From: Bugula neritina
Taxonomy: Eukaryota > Bryozoa > Gymnolaemata > Cheilostomatida > Bugulidae
Length of the DNA: 64,000 nucleotides
Direction: 5' to 3'
NCBI GenBank assembly: GCA_964035545.1
Contig: OZ037766.1
Coordinates: 8,751,722-8,815,721 of the forward strand
The translations under genes and the position numbers were made by a program. The notes under the pieces were generated by a model, which searched no databases, was not told the origin of the DNA, and was given only the letters and a program-made list of their open reading frames with translations. The stretch's first letter is position 1; every line of letters starts with the position of its first letter. Positions 12,418-32,600 of the stretch are shown piece by piece.

Positions 12418-13598
12418 ACCTTAGGATCCTTAGCCTTAGAGTTTACAGAACTTACGTAATTTAGTAATGGGAAACGCCAGTGATCGCCACACTCACTGTG
12501 TAGAAATGTCGAGAAGCATCATCTGATCTTGGCAACCCTCTGATTGCTGGTATTACAACCGATAAAACATTGAAATGGAGATAAATCATTTCAATGCAAT
12601 AAAATATTATATGTTATAACTCATCAGGAGTTACAACATCATGTACTGTTTCCCTCCCCCCACTTATTATTTTCTAGTTTGAAACTTTCTTGAATAAACA
12701 AATAAGATTCTCATACTCCACAGCAGTAGTGTGTAATATATTATTATAATTATATAGGAGATCCCTAAGCTATAGAATCTGAATGATAGCACAATTAATG
12801 TTTAAATTATACCCAGCTCACATTATTTGATTGATTCAATGTATAAAATTATGATGATTCATTAGTTTACATAATAATTTAGAACAGTGCAACGCACCCA
12901 GGTCAAAGCTAGGAGTTTGAAGTATTCCACTATTTTTATTGAGTCCACTAAAACCAACAGTGCCCCTACCTATTGAAATGAAAAATTTCATTCCATCTCA
13001 ATACATTCCTGTAATTTTATTTTGTAAATATATAATTGATCAACATCTTAATTTTTATTATTCATTTTTAGTTATATAGTATACATAGTATGCAAAATGG
13101 TACAAGTAATAATATAGGCTAATTGCTTTCATTAAAAATATTATAATCTAGACAAGCATATTGATAGCAGTTAATACAATAGTCATTTTATAACATAGTT
13201 TGGCACAATAAAAAGCACACGTTTAGAGCAGAAAAACATGGATTTAGAGTGAATCAACTTGAAAATGTGTATCTGTAGATGACAGTGAAGAAACTCATAT
13301 GCAAATTATACAATCATAATAAAAAATTGATAGAATATAAATAGAGTTGATAAAGATGCTAATGAGTATATCAGTAGATAAATTATACAGGCTCAACTAT
13401 GTTTTATTGTTGAGAGAGTTAACACTGCTGTATGTGGAGGAAGGGGTGGCAGAAGTGTAGAGATTTTGGAGTGGTACCCGGGGATAGTGAGTCTCCATAA
13501 TTCTTTCATATAGCAAATGAGTTGCTCTAAGGAACAATGCCTGCAGTAGATATTATAGATGATGAATGTGAACAGACTGTATGCAAATGTTGGAGTAA

Positions 13599-18543
<4,945 letters not shown>

Positions 18544-18889
18544 TCTCAAAGTCTACAAACTCTAAAGAAAATAAATACATTCAATTTTAATTTATGAAAC
18601 TTTTCAACATCAATAAAAACCTAAATCATCATGCTCAAAATATAAACAACATACATTAACACATTTTTACTTAATAGATGTGGGGTGACATGTCCAAAAT
18701 CCAAAGAGCACCAATACTATAAATTTATGAAAACCACAACAGTTCAAGGCAAAACTACTTAGGTGAGCTAGTGAGGTTTTTTAGTGACTCAAACTCAAAC
18801 TGATGACATTCATGAAACACCAACACTAACAGAATAAGGATTATTACATAACCTCAGGGCACAGTCTCAATGCCCATTAGCCAATTGTT

Positions 18890-19560
18890 TTGCTGCTATT
18901 GAATTACTACAAGTGAGTACAACTACAAGTACAATGCAATGTCAATGTGAATGCACAATTTATGGTATAACTGTAACACCAACTATAAGGATAAGAGTAC
19001 ACAAACTCAGCTTAGCTAGCTATGTGCTAAAACCCTTTACATTACAATTAAAATATCCAAACTTAGCCACATGCTAGAATAGATGCATTTCAACATATGA
19101 TAAACTCAAACCAAAACAACATAAGAGGCACTCATAATTTTGCGCCTGTAGGTGTTAAAAGAGTCTTCTAATTTTTACGAGGTGAGGTGAGTTTATGATA
19201 ATCACAATGACGATAACAAACTAAAACTAACCTTATGGTTTATGCTTATTATTAGTATTACCAATTATGTTATTGTTAACCACTGCTTTCAAAATAATTA
19301 TAAATTTAAAGTATTTATGATTATTATTATCATTATGACTATGATTAACATTAAGCTCAAGTTAAACACCACAAGTTGAAGTACTACGACTACGTCCAAT
19401 AGAATAACTATAACTACTGGCACTGCTACTAGTTGAAATACAAGTATTGAGTATAACTATAATTATAACTAAAACTATAAGTATAAGCATAATCACGTTA
19501 ATCTGAATTATAATCATAATGATAATGATTGTCATAATTCATTAATTGTGATGAACTCAC
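18890..19560. repeat. Degenerate hexamer/triplet tract upstream of SLC25A46
   Basis: Units such as AACTATAATTATAACTAAAA, TGATAATCACAATGACGATA and GTTGAAGTACTACGACTACG. The tract begins about 350 bp upstream of the SLC25A46 start codon. It is degenerate but clearly low-complexity. Confidence 0.55.
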
Positions 19561-19928
19561 TCACTCACTGATGCGATTACAATGATTAATGAATGAATGA
19601 TATTTTATTATTTATAATTATTATTATATCATAAACAATGAATAAATTAACTATTGACTTGGAGCAAAGTGATAGGGTAGCCATTATGATTAACTGATAA
19701 ACTAACTCGGCAACCCTTACAGCTGTGCCTGTGGTGTGAATTCAACCGTGAGTACCAACCACTATGACTATCGGGAGTCAACACTCAATGGATTTGAGAT
19801 TAACTGAAGTTGCATCATAATAATAATATCATTATAATATTGTAGTGAAAAGAGACCGCTAAATAGCCGGCTAAGGAGTTGTTTCCCCGTTATAAGCGCA
19901 TAGCTTTGCATCTTCGAAGCTGTAGAAT

Positions 19929-19954
19929 CCAGTGTGGTATATATACCACACTGG
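19929..19954. repeat. Perfect 26-bp palindrome
   Basis: Both half-sites read CCAGTGTGGTATA inward, with no spacer and no mismatch. The palindrome is flanked by GTAGAAT on the left and TAGAAT on the right. It could be a joined terminal inverted repeat left by a transposon or a dyad protein site. Confidence 0.9.
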
Positions 19955-21787
19955 TAGAATCTATATGGAACTTATGATTTTTCGATGCAATTAAACAAAG
20001 TGAAAGCTAAATAAATGCATTATACAACCCGTATATACTATATTGGTCAGCTCAAACACTACTGCTATATGCAATTATTTTGCATATTAGTGTTACATTG
20101 TAGATATCAGCTAAATATAATATTACTGTAAAATGCAATTTCGTACATAATTTGTAAAATGCAGAGCATTTTTTTTAATTTTTTCATAAATTATGTTCAT
20201 GTTTTTTTGCAGCCGTTGTGATTTTAGTAAGCATGCACTTATTAAATTGTATGCTTGATATTCAAGATGCCACTAATAAAAGTGACTTTACTATGTCTTG
20301 ATAACAATCCCAGTGTTTTCACTGGCAGCCATGAGAAAACTTTACCATGCCATCAATGCTGTTATATACTGAATGTTTTAAAATTATATTACAACAGGAT
20401 TTAAATTAGCAATATGTTATAATTAACATATAATGTAGATAAAATTTTATTTCAATAAAGTAACTTTTGCTATACATGCAGTGCAATATTATAAAAAATA
20501 AATGTGGCTCCGTGCAAAAGATAAGGCTGGCTTTGGATATACATACATATTTATGCTACTACTAGCTATAGTTCTTAATTCAGTGACACATACATATTAT
20601 GGGGTAATAAAAAATATATACATGTATGCATATGTGTAATTACAGTACTAAATGGATAGGCTATACTACAGATTCAAATGAACATAAGTTAATATAGCTG
20701 ATGTCTTTATATAGAGAACACTTACCACTTTTTACTGTAAAACAAGATTTAACAGCCTTAATTAGCCATCTTTTATTTAATTTAACATTAGATCAATAGA
20801 TTTTGTTTAATGTCTATACTCTATAAGATATAGCTTTAGCGTCACTGTCACTACTACTCCTAATTTTCTTTCTAATGCTCTGAAGTAAATTGTAGAATGT
20901 AGATTTAAAAGTAGTATTTTGTTACTAATTGCAGAGACAACTTCATCATCTTCCTGTTCAATATCTTCCAATGTTATCCTATGCATGGTCTATCACTTTT
21001 TCCAACACACATACTCCATCATCTAATTCATCTCTGCCAATAGCACTCTTTGCTTTTTAGCGAATACTTTCATTTCTATAACTTCATTTGGATTTCTAAA
21101 ATATGTTTTATAGATTGTCACATTGACTTGCAGACACATGATAAAATATATTTTGGCAACACATTTGTATAATTCACCGTTATAAACTGCATCACAAAGA
21201 TTTGCTATAATTACCGATAGAGGTAAAACAATTCAACAAGTATATTTTGGAATTGTATTCCCTGTTACATTTTTTCTACAGTGCTGTGCAACGCATTGCG
21301 CCATCCATTATGGAGAGCATTATGTACCAACTAGTAACTTTCAAAATATATATTTTGAACAAATTAATTTGTAATAGAGTAAAGAGTTACAATCTTAGAT
21401 GGGTTTCGACGTACTTAAGGTTATATACTAGGGAATACTATAGGGATGTAAATTTAGTAACTGCATATTGATAGAAGGCAACATGTTGTAAAGCTATAAA
21501 CTTTCTTTGTTCAAGTCATAAAAGAAATTATAAATAAACTTACTAAGTAGGAGTGTTGGTTGGAGAGACAATCTCATCCACACTAGTAGTCAGAGAAGCG
21601 TTATCAGAAAGTGAATGTTTGCTAGAGTACAATGTATGAATAAACAGCCAAGGATATATGATCTGAGAACAGAGGAGAATAATCAGCTTGCTTCACCAAG
21701 AGACAGATACAGAGTGAACTTTCGATTGTTGAACTAGTCGCAAGACACAACGCATAATGCAACTTGTGCCATTGTTAACATCATGCT

Positions 21788-22087
<300 letters not shown>

Positions 22088-23643
22088 GTAAACATAAAAT
22101 GAAGCATGGCTGAACTTATATATATTAATAATTTAATGCAATAATTACACAACCTATAATTATTGTATTTTATAACTTTGTTAGAGCTTTAGGTGCAACA
22201 ATTAGGCAGAAAACTTTCTACTTTACTAATAATTTCATATAATATTCACAAGCCGTAACCTAGCAACCACTAGCCCCACACAGTGCAGATTGTAGGCCAC
22301 AAAGACATTACTTAAAAGTTAGAACTACGTTGCAGCTTATGTATTGTAAGTTATTGGTAAGTTATTTATGTTTTAAAACTAATTTGTGTAATTATAGTTT
22401 CAGCTAAAACTCGCAGTTATACATTGCTTATGGTTAGCAGTCAACATGCATTATAATACTACATTCATAACTTATATTCACTCATGCATATTGCAGAAAC
22501 ATTACATACTTGCTCATAAAAATAAAATGTGTAAATATAATATTAATTGTGTGCTTGGGTGTAATTGTTTTTAATTGAGTAGCAAAACTAATTTTGGCCA
22601 TTGCAAATTTGTATTGTTACAGTGATCACTCACTCACCTCATAATATTCATATGTATCAGCTTTTCCTTATTAAACCTCAACTGAGTTTAATTTAGTTGT
22701 AGTTTATTCCAACTTTTTCGGCACTACTTGGAATACTCTACTAGAATAAGTAAAATTCAGCCAATCAGAGAAATGGACTAATTCTAGTGTTTCACCATTA
22801 CTTGACAGCTCAATTAACACTAACTCATTAGCAATAAACAAAATTCACAAGATACATGCTATGTGTTGTGGTAAAAATAATCTAGGCCCTAGGTCATATT
22901 TTCAGACCTATTATAGCTTATTTGCACTTTTCAAACATGTTTTAGTGAAGAAATTTGAAAAAAATTAACTCAAAACCTAAATTTAGAATATAAAAAAAAT
23001 AATTCACATAACCAAAATTGCACCACTACCTTTTCACTTGGAGGTAATAAAGGCACTGGGCACACACCTTTCGTTGGCTGAATTTTGCAATGTCAATTAA
23101 TGCTAACACGTAATTATCACAATATTTAATTAGAAACTACAAATTAACTTTTTCTCCGAGTATATTAATTACATTTTATAAAAAGAATATGAATATCAAC
23201 AAATGAAAATACCAAATATTACCTAAATTTTATATAACTATTTCAGTTGTATAAAAAAGTCAACCATAAAAGTATGAGCATATTTTGAAATGAAGGCATA
23301 CAAAAAATAACATAGAACTGAGTGTTTCAACACAACATACAATAGAGCAGTAAGGGGCAACTTCCATTAACTCTTAATTATAAAAATCTGAACGAACATT
23401 AATGAAGCTGCAAACCTCTTCAATACTAAAATAAAAAGAATTATGAGCTTGCAATTACCAAAAAAACTCTCTGAATTATCTGAGCAAAGAAATGATAAAC
23501 AAAAATAGAATGCTATCACACTATATTAGAATGAACATGTGCATTACAATATTACATCAAGTGTGTTGTAAATAATAATGAAAAAGTGAATGGTTTGCAA
23601 ATACCAATAAATTTTTGAGTAATTGGGAAAACAATTTTATGTT

Positions 23644-26600
23644 TTACAAATAAGTTTCTTGAGTCAATTGCTTCTCGGACATAAGTTTTGTGATGTGTTG
23701 ACGGATTCTTTCATATCTACAAGCAAAGAAAGTATTAGGAAACAAGTTTGATAACAAAATAAAAAACAATTTATAAACCAACATGGACACTTGTGTCCTG
23801 AAACTTGCCAAAACAGATTCATTGATAAGCTACGGCCTAGACAGATAGATGTAATTTTCTTAATTTTCAAATTCCATTTTAAAATTATATTTAGTACTAA
23901 ATAATTTGCTCTAAATTAGCATAGCTTCCTAGTTTCGACAGAAATACTAAAATAAAAACACAAATGTTTGTTTTGAAAGTTTGCTTACTTTTCTCTTATC
24001 TTCTTTATCGCAACAGCTTCCTCATTTTCAAACATGTTGAGAAATCCGTTCAACATTGGCTCTGGGAGGCATAAGAAGCCAGCCAACTACAATGACATTG
24101 AATGTTTACAATTTTATGCCAGAGGCTATTTTAATAATAATATAAGTTTGGTATTTTATTGTGCTACTTTTACTAGTAAAAACATATTTTACTTCAACAA
24201 TAGTGATTCCTTGGCCATATTAATGGTAGCATACTGTAAGCTAAACTTTTTACCTTTTTTATATCAATTGCTTGTATTGATCGATTGTTTGATAAATTTC
24301 AAAAAAAAGAAAATTGGTGCACATATTAATGGTCATTACACAATAGTTTCTATACAGCTACAAAATAATAGTTGGTGCTGTGATGCATTGCTGACTATAT
24401 ATCTGGGTTGTAATATGTTAATGATAATGAAATACTGTACTGTCTTTTGTAAATAAAACTACTAAAATAAGCATTTTATCAATAAATAAAAAACTAGGCC
24501 AATACCTTTATTGTTTATTTTATGAAACAATTATATAATTTTTCACTTTCATTGCGAAAACTTCATAAACATATTTTTGTAATTAGTTCTTCAGTTTGAA
24601 AACAACTTTCTGTTACCTGATAATATAAATACAAGACTGAAATTATGATTTTTTTTCAAAACTCAACTTTTAATTCTAAGTTTGAAATTATATTTAAATG
24701 ACATAGCAGCTTCGAATTCTTTGAAGTTTTAAATAAGGGAGGATAAATCTTAACTTTAATATAATATGTATGTATGCTATTAGCTGTTATACTATCATAT
24801 ACTGATGAGTATTATAGGCTAATGAGCAGCATTGCTGCTGGCAAACAAAAGTTACTGATTTAACTACCACAAACTTGACAGACCTCTGGTGACACTTTCT
24901 GTCTCATGACCACAAGAGTCTTGTCTTTTGAAGGAAGGGTTGCATCTTGTGGTGGAGGAACATAGTCTACTGGTTTCCACACGTCAGATATGGTTGATGA
25001 AACTAAACTCTTGTCATTTACTGACTTAATTGGCACATACGAATTATTTGGGAGAAAACTATGCGGCTTATCCATCAAAAATATTCTTGCAGTAGGATCT
25101 ACTAGCATCACCCTTTCTGTTAATGGATGATCATCTGCTTTCAAGGGCCACATCTCTATAAACAACATCCATTTTGGTATCTGTGAGAAAATACTAGCTC
25201 TAAATTGGATTAGACTAGCAATATGACAGTGCAAAAAGTTGACACTAAATAGATGCCGTATGTTGTATATTAAGATTATTAACTCAAACTATTGTACCTA
25301 CGATTTTTCTAGAGTTGATAGAAGCAGACTGAATATTTAAAAATCCTAAGCTAAACGACTGAATAAATTAGTTTCATTCATATGAAGCGTACCTTATGTT
25401 AGAAATATACATATTATATACTCTCCCTCTTTATAAAAGCTAATGGTGAATGAAAACCAACAAAATTATATTTAACATTAAAAAACCATTTGAAAATAAA
25501 AAAAGTTTTACATGATTTACCTCCATTTAACTTCACCATGTACAGAGCAAACGTGGAGGAGTCATTTTCTATTTTAAACTTGTCTAGAAGTCTCTGAATG
25601 ACTTCTACCGTCTGCAAGTGACTTCCTACAAACACTTGAGTCACACTACCGAATGCTGGTGTGAAATCATTCGAGGATTTCTACAATTGAAGTGGAGAAT
25701 ACATCACAGTTTAGTGAGTTGTAGTGGCGGATCTCGATTTATAGAGAAAAGAAAGACAACTTCTTAATACAATGTGTCAATAATAATAATATGTTCTTGA
25801 TTATGATAGCTGACTTTATTAGATTGGGTAAAGGAGGGTTAGTAAAATCAAAGCAGCTCAAAGCCATTTATTAATTTCTTGAATAATATAAATGATACCA
25901 CCCGTGTTGTATGCTGATTCATAAAGAATACAGCAAGTATATAATTTAAAGATTTAAGGCTAAAGTTAAGCTAGCATGAAAAGACAACTCTTGACATATT
26001 ATTATCTATGTTACAGGGTAGCATCCATCCACCAGTGAAGTATTACAGAGTTCACAAATTCTATCCACACTATCCACTATCCAGCTTCTTAGAAAGCAAA
26101 GTATGCATTAAATCTATTATTGAGTAATTACACTACACTACATAGTATAAGATAAATTTGATTACATAATATTTAAACAATATTTATTAATATAAATTTA
26201 ACAATAAGCCTTTAAAACTAAATTTTCATTTTACTATATTATAATAAAGTTTTACTATATAATAGGAGAAAAAACTTGTATAAAGTTACCACTAAAATGC
26301 AATTACACACCAATTAAATGCCGATATTAAGGTGGTGATTGTTTTTGTTCCAGAAAATTGTTTAAAACTAAATTGCATAACTGGCTAATCAATCTTCAGA
26401 ATAAAAAATATTTTCAGCTTATGAGAAGGCAGCTACAAAATTCTCTTAACAACAAGGCATACAACTGTGTCTTGAAAATGATCTAGTATTAAAGATTTCA
26501 TTCAAAATGATGTCAACTATACAAAATTGAATATATTTTATCTTTTAGTTTTTAAAAGGAAAAGAAAAACATTTCAGCAAGTTTACATTTCAACTCTCAT

Positions 26601-29600
26601 TAATAACATAGCAGACTACAAATTAGTGAAATGTTACTGCAATGAAAAGTGAGTCATCCTATACTTTAGTCATCTCACCTTGGCCTTAGCAGCTGTAGGT
26701 CTTACAGAACCTGGCTATCAACAAGATCACCAACATTAAACTTATCAGCTTGTCAAGATATGTTAAGGAGGGTCGGATATTAAAACACATAGGGAAATAT
26801 TTTGAGTAAACAATACCCTCCATGTGTTAAAATGCATAGCCAATACACCCAATAAGTTTACTATTTGTACCATTTGAACACTGATTTACATTAAAACTGT
26901 TTTCACCTGAGAATTTTCATACAACCTGGACTATTTCCAAGACGTTTGTGTTCTTTTGTGATATAAGAATAACTATGACTAGCAAGAAACATACAGTATT
27001 GTGACTTATATCTATAAAACTTAGATCTGGATCTTGTCACCTTGACCCCTGGAACTTAAGTTGATAACCTACAGAATCTATTCAATTGACTCAATTTGCC
27101 CAACTAATTAGCTTGATTCAAAGATTTTGGCTAACAATAAATGATATTTGCATTGAAATTTGATTAAAACAAATTTAATAATGTGATCACAAATCTTCAG
27201 CCATCCAGCACTTCATATATTATTACAAAACTAGTAATTTACTAAATCTATAAAGCATAAAGATAATAAGTCAATAAGAAAAGTAAGTTCTGTTATAAGA
27301 AAGTAAAAGTGTCTTATAAATGAATTCCGAAAAAGTGAGTGATGCTCAAGTGACAACTATTTATGAAAACTTTGTTTTCTAATTTGTAGAAGTTATATTA
27401 TGTGCACTAAACAATATGCGGTTTAGAATCAGTGCATCTCGGTCTTTTAATGACGAAAATCAGTACTAGGTGGCAAAGGAACTTAAACAACATCCAATAG
27501 TTATTATACTTGAGTTCTAATCATACAGCATTTAGTTCATCACCCACTGATGCTAGACGAATATAAATTTAATGAGCTAGAAATGAAGCTACCAACTCTT
27601 CTCTAATCAAAATTTTAAATGTATAAAACCGCTTATAATTTTTTTAATAAATATTCTATAAATATTGAACTAGTTTAAAGTATTAGCTTGAGTTGAGGAG
27701 TTGCACTATCATTTGAATCATTGCTTGATTTGGCCTTTTGCTTGACTTGCATTGACTTCCACCCAGCTCTGAGAAATTAACCCAAAAGTATTTAAAACTT
27801 GTTTTAAATCTGAACATAAAATAATTCTGATGATGTTTACGCAGTTGTAAAATAACCAGCAGCAAAAATTTCAGGTGAAAACAGATCAGTTAATGCCTAC
27901 ACCTCCCCCATAGCTAAACCTAGTAACAATAACAGGAACAATGGCAATAATAGTGAACAAAATATAGTTTATAGCTTTATAATAAAAATATACCCTTTTT
28001 AATGTTTCATCCTCAAATATTGATTCCAGCTACAAAATTTCCAATAATTAACTTAATAATATCACACTAAAATACAAAAACGTATACCACTGAGTGGAAT
28101 AAAAGTCAAGCTTTTACATATGTAAAAAGGAATCAGGCGGCTAAATGTTATATCATTTTATTTGCTCTAATATTGGTTACCTTTAGTTATGCATGGATTA
28201 GCAATGGATTCCTGGTGAAAGAAAACTAAAGGCAGAACCAAGTGGCTTAAATTGTATGTGTATATTTAAGTCAGAATTTCTTTTTTCACTTATAGAAAAG
28301 AATTAATATTTCGTAAGCTTGAAAAATTATCACTTACTTCAAAGTGCAACAAATTTCTACCAAGGGGATAAACTTTAAGAAAATTTCATGTCTTTATATA
28401 TCTTTTATCAACAATGGTTAAATACAAGATCTCTGTTCAGCATTTACCTCATTCTTATAGTAGTGACCATTGATAGAACATCTGCGTGTGACTTTAGATT
28501 CCTTTATAGTGTGGAATTGCCCTCTTTTCATCTTGACTGCCAGAAGCTGCTGAGAGGAAATTTCCGGTGGCACTCCAGAAGATTTCAATGTTTGAAAAGG
28601 GTCCTGGGATGGCTGCTTTACAAAATTTCACAGTATCAAGTAAAGCCTAAATTATAATAATGATAACATTGACTTTTTTCCACTTTTGCTCATGTTTACT
28701 TATTAAGGCCAGTATTTACACTGAATTTCACAATATGTTCCCATGTCTGTTATATGCAATAAATCAATAAAGAACCCATGCTAACAGAATAAAGGTTCAC
28801 GTTAAAACAAAAGTGCTTTTATTCCAACAATTTCAACTTCAGCAAAATGGGTCGGGGCATTGCATTCTTTTTTTTACACATTACATCTCCTATGAAAGTT
28901 TGCAGACACAAACTTGAACTTTAAATTATACAGCAAAACAATCAAACTCAATAGTAGTATATTCATTACATTAGCCAACCTTATCGGGAACATATTTTGA
29001 TGAAAGGTCGCTGTGGAAGCTGCGGGTCTTCATTACACGATGAGTCCTGAGTCTAGCTGTGAATGATGTTGTTTCGGTGCTGTCATCCTTCTTGAACTGG
29101 ATGTTGGTCTGCACACCCCAGTGAACTCTCAGCGGGCCTTCTAAAGTCACGTGTCCATCTTTCTGCAAGAGTATAACAATGAATGTGCTGAGATATGCAG
29201 AAGACAATAGAGAGTCAGCAATGCTGCTTACAAAGTTAACACTGCGGTAGCAGCAATCAAGTTTAGCATGATAGTGTCTTACGAGAGCTTTATTGTACAC
29301 CTGTCACCTCATTATTATAAAAACTTGTTCAACAGATAATTAAAGAGGATAAATGGCATATGATGAATCAAGTAACAATTTTTTTTGTTATGATAAACCC
29401 ACACTGCTAGTTTGCATTTATAATTTGTGCTATCCATTGCTTATGGCATCATACAGTAGTTAAAAAATGTATTCCCATTTATCCACTTTCACGGCTTTCC
29501 ATGGATCGATCTCAGATCGATCTCATCTAGACTATCTAAGAATTGTGCTCAGATCGATCGTTTTCCATGACAATGTCAGATCGATCTTACGTAGTTGCCT

Positions 29601-32600
29601 CCTCTTAAGTAAATAATTTTTTTAAAGATAATTAGTTCACCCACCTGAGTGATTAAAGCTACTGCTATTAGAAAACAAGATTTTTGCAGTTTAGAAATTA
29701 ACATCAGTTATAAACTATACGCAGCAAAGCTTTTAGAGTAAAGTAATTTGACCAATTTAAGATAATTACTCCTAATTTTTTAGCTTGACAGCTTATACAA
29801 AATTGATAGCTGTCTTGAAGACTATTCATAAACTTACAGAATTATTAGGCTTGAAATTACGCAGCAAGTAACTAATAAAAGTAAGTTTTACTAGTCATTA
29901 AAATTCAATTTAAATGCTCCAACTTTTTGTACTTTCTACCGTCTATAATTTTATATAATCGAGTTTTCTTAATCATTATACTGAAAGTCAAAGTTTTGGC
30001 ATCTGAAAAAGTGGCTCCCGTAATTATTAAGTACTTTGCTTAGCAATAAACAATAAGTTATCACTTTTATCAGCAGACAAAATTTTAGCAAGCAGACATT
30101 TTTCTACTTCTCAGATCGATCTTTGACGTCTTTCCATGGACCAATCTCGCCTAGATCGCTTTCAGATCAATCCATGGAAAGCCAGTGTTTATATCCTCTT
30201 CAAGGTAAATGTGAGTATAAAATAAACAAAATAATACTAGTTTTAATTTTTTTTTATAAGGAGTATTAATCATTGCTTCTAGCAACAGATCTTATTACAA
30301 AATTACGTACTGAGTTGATAATTTTGAAGTTATAAAAGAGAAATAATTGGAGAAAGAAGAAAATCAACAGTTGGCATAATTAATGTGAAGAGCTAGATTT
30401 GTTCTTAGGGTATCATCACTGTATGTAAGCAATTATTCTGGCAAGAGGCCAAGTCTACACATCGTGTTTTCAGCAAAACCAAAACAAGACATTTTGTTCA
30501 AAAACTGGTCATCAAATGGAGAGTTGTATATGCAAGACCTACCACTACCAGAATTCTATGTTTTAAACATTTTCCCAAACAATCTAATCATTGAAATGTA
30601 CTAGTTTCTGTAAGGAATGTCTGTTTAAAGTACATGTTGAGAAGTAGATTTCCTTGCATATGTATCCTGGCTCCCAGATGATATTATGTTATATTACAAC
30701 ATATAGGCTACTGTGTATAGCTAATGATACAAGTAACACACAAGGACAGTGTCAAACTAACAGGGCCTACCAGCACCTGCCAGTCATTCAATTACTGGTG
30801 AGAGTGGAATTCTGCATCATCAGCTGATTTTACTCTTTCTGTCAGCTTTTTTATTGTATTTCACAGGAAATGCTAAAATTTACTGCTGCCTTCAGACTGA
30901 AATTTCAGTGAAAGGCAGCAGATGTGACGGTATGAGCAGGTAATGACACTATAATGTAATAGGAATGAAGATAATGACACTGCAGATCTATGTTATATAT
31001 CTACTTACAGTAATCAGGGAGATAAAGTTTTGAGGATGAACATCATTATGTAACTTTAGTTTTTCCTCCAATTCTTGACTAAAAAAAAATTGTCTGTGTG
31101 AATTAAAATGTTCTTTGTTAGATAACTTCAATATATGGATTACTATGAAGACAAAAGGTCATCTATAACAAATAGAATTTATAAAATAAATAAAAATAAA
31201 AATTACCAACTAAAAACCTGCATGTTTACGATTGAGACAGCCTTAAAAATTCTTTATTCCAAATGTTACAAAATAAAATAATCACCGGAACAAACTCTTC
31301 TGGGGCTAACAGCTAAACTAGACGCAGTTTTATACAACACTTTAGCTATTATATCAAAGATCTAAATAATATATAGCTATATGGCACTAACTACTCCACG
31401 TTTTATGGTAATAATGTTGGTTAATTTCTTGTAAGTGCCAGCTGCTCCAACCCTAATAAATATTATATATATGTACATAACATAGAGAACATATATTATA
31501 ATGAACAAGTTCTGTAAGAGCACACGCATACAGCCGCAGAGTAAAGCCTGCACTGACATGATTGGCTGATAAGTGATAGCTGACAGACTATAGCTTCACC
31601 AGCCAATTTGTCACGTGACTTGAAATAAGAAGGTTTGCGAGCAACTGAGTCAATGCTATTTTCTGCAGATTTGAATATAATTAACATTCCAGAAGTTCTC
31701 AAATAGCACGCTTAAAATTTCAGCTGTTGATTCCATAGCACAGAGTGATGCAGCTCATACATGATTATGGGTGATTCAAGGTGATTCAAGGTGAAGGTAA
31801 AAGCCACGCTGAACAGTTTTGACATTTATGAAGAGAGCATTAACTATCAATCATAATTCTGACAACACCAATAGACTGTATGGCTTATAATTTTTCTCTC
31901 AATGTATAAGCACTACTAAACTATGTACAACTGAAAAAAGGAAGTTCAAAACGAGTTTTTCAATTTGGATCATAGTTGAAAAGAGTAGTAGGAGTTTAAG
32001 GTCAACTTACAGCTGTAACTGATTAACTTGTGGTGAGCGGCCTTGGATTCTGGGAGAGTTCATGCTTATGTTGATCTCATTTTGTGCTTTTACTACTGGA
32101 AGTGTACTGGGGGCTAAGATATGCTTTCCTCTTCTATTAACTTTAGGACTATAGTCGTGTGATTCTACTTGAGACCCAAACCCATACAGCTTTGGTCCAA
32201 ATATAGCTTTATAACAAGGTACTTCACAGTAAGGGACTCCTTTATGCTATAAATAAATATATAATATTATAATCTATCGATATATTTATATCAATAGCAA
32301 TGTGGTAGAAATTAGTTTTTTAAATGTTAAATAATGTATTTAAACATTTCAACTCTTTACAGTTTGTCATTAATTTAAATCTTGAGAAGAACTCAAGAAT
32401 TTAAGCATTGCTGATGGTACTATTTATAACTAAACTTCATTTAACCAACATATAAAAGTTTTAAATAGTCACGAGGAAATCTTAGAAAGGGGTTCTAAAG
32501 AGACAGATAGGCCAAAGCTAAGAACTATCTAGCAAACAGTAAAAGAATGCAAGCAGCTATAGAATATAGCAGTTTTCAGAAGTAGAATCCTACAATTCCA

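Larger units (their letters stand above)
10951..13598. other. Intergenic between ADISSP (5') and SLC25A46 (3')
   Basis: About 2.6 kb. It should hold the missing first exon(s) and promoter of ADISSP. It contains a long degenerate triplet tract (about 11400-12110) and an inverted repeat (12295-12417). A TTTATT at 13403-13408 (minus-strand AATAAA) lies about 190 bp beyond the SLC25A46 stop. No other gene was recognised. Confidence 0.5.

Noticed and set aside
24034-24456. 140-aa plus-strand frame.
   Set aside because: It overlaps the SARAH exon of RASSF in antisense and runs through intron; its composition is low-complexity and nothing is recognisable.
24870-24883. RASSF ending at the local stop (EVCQVCGS).
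   Set aside because: A donor at GAG|GTCTGT joins in phase to the SARAH exons and restores the family alignment, so the stop is intronic.
25156-25184. Earlier acceptor (CTCACAG, near 25182) for the RASSF exon that ends the RA domain.
   Set aside because: It breaks the reading phase with the preceding exon. The TTTATAG acceptor before 25155 keeps phase and gives [14 protein letters not shown], which aligns without a gap to RASSF RA domains.
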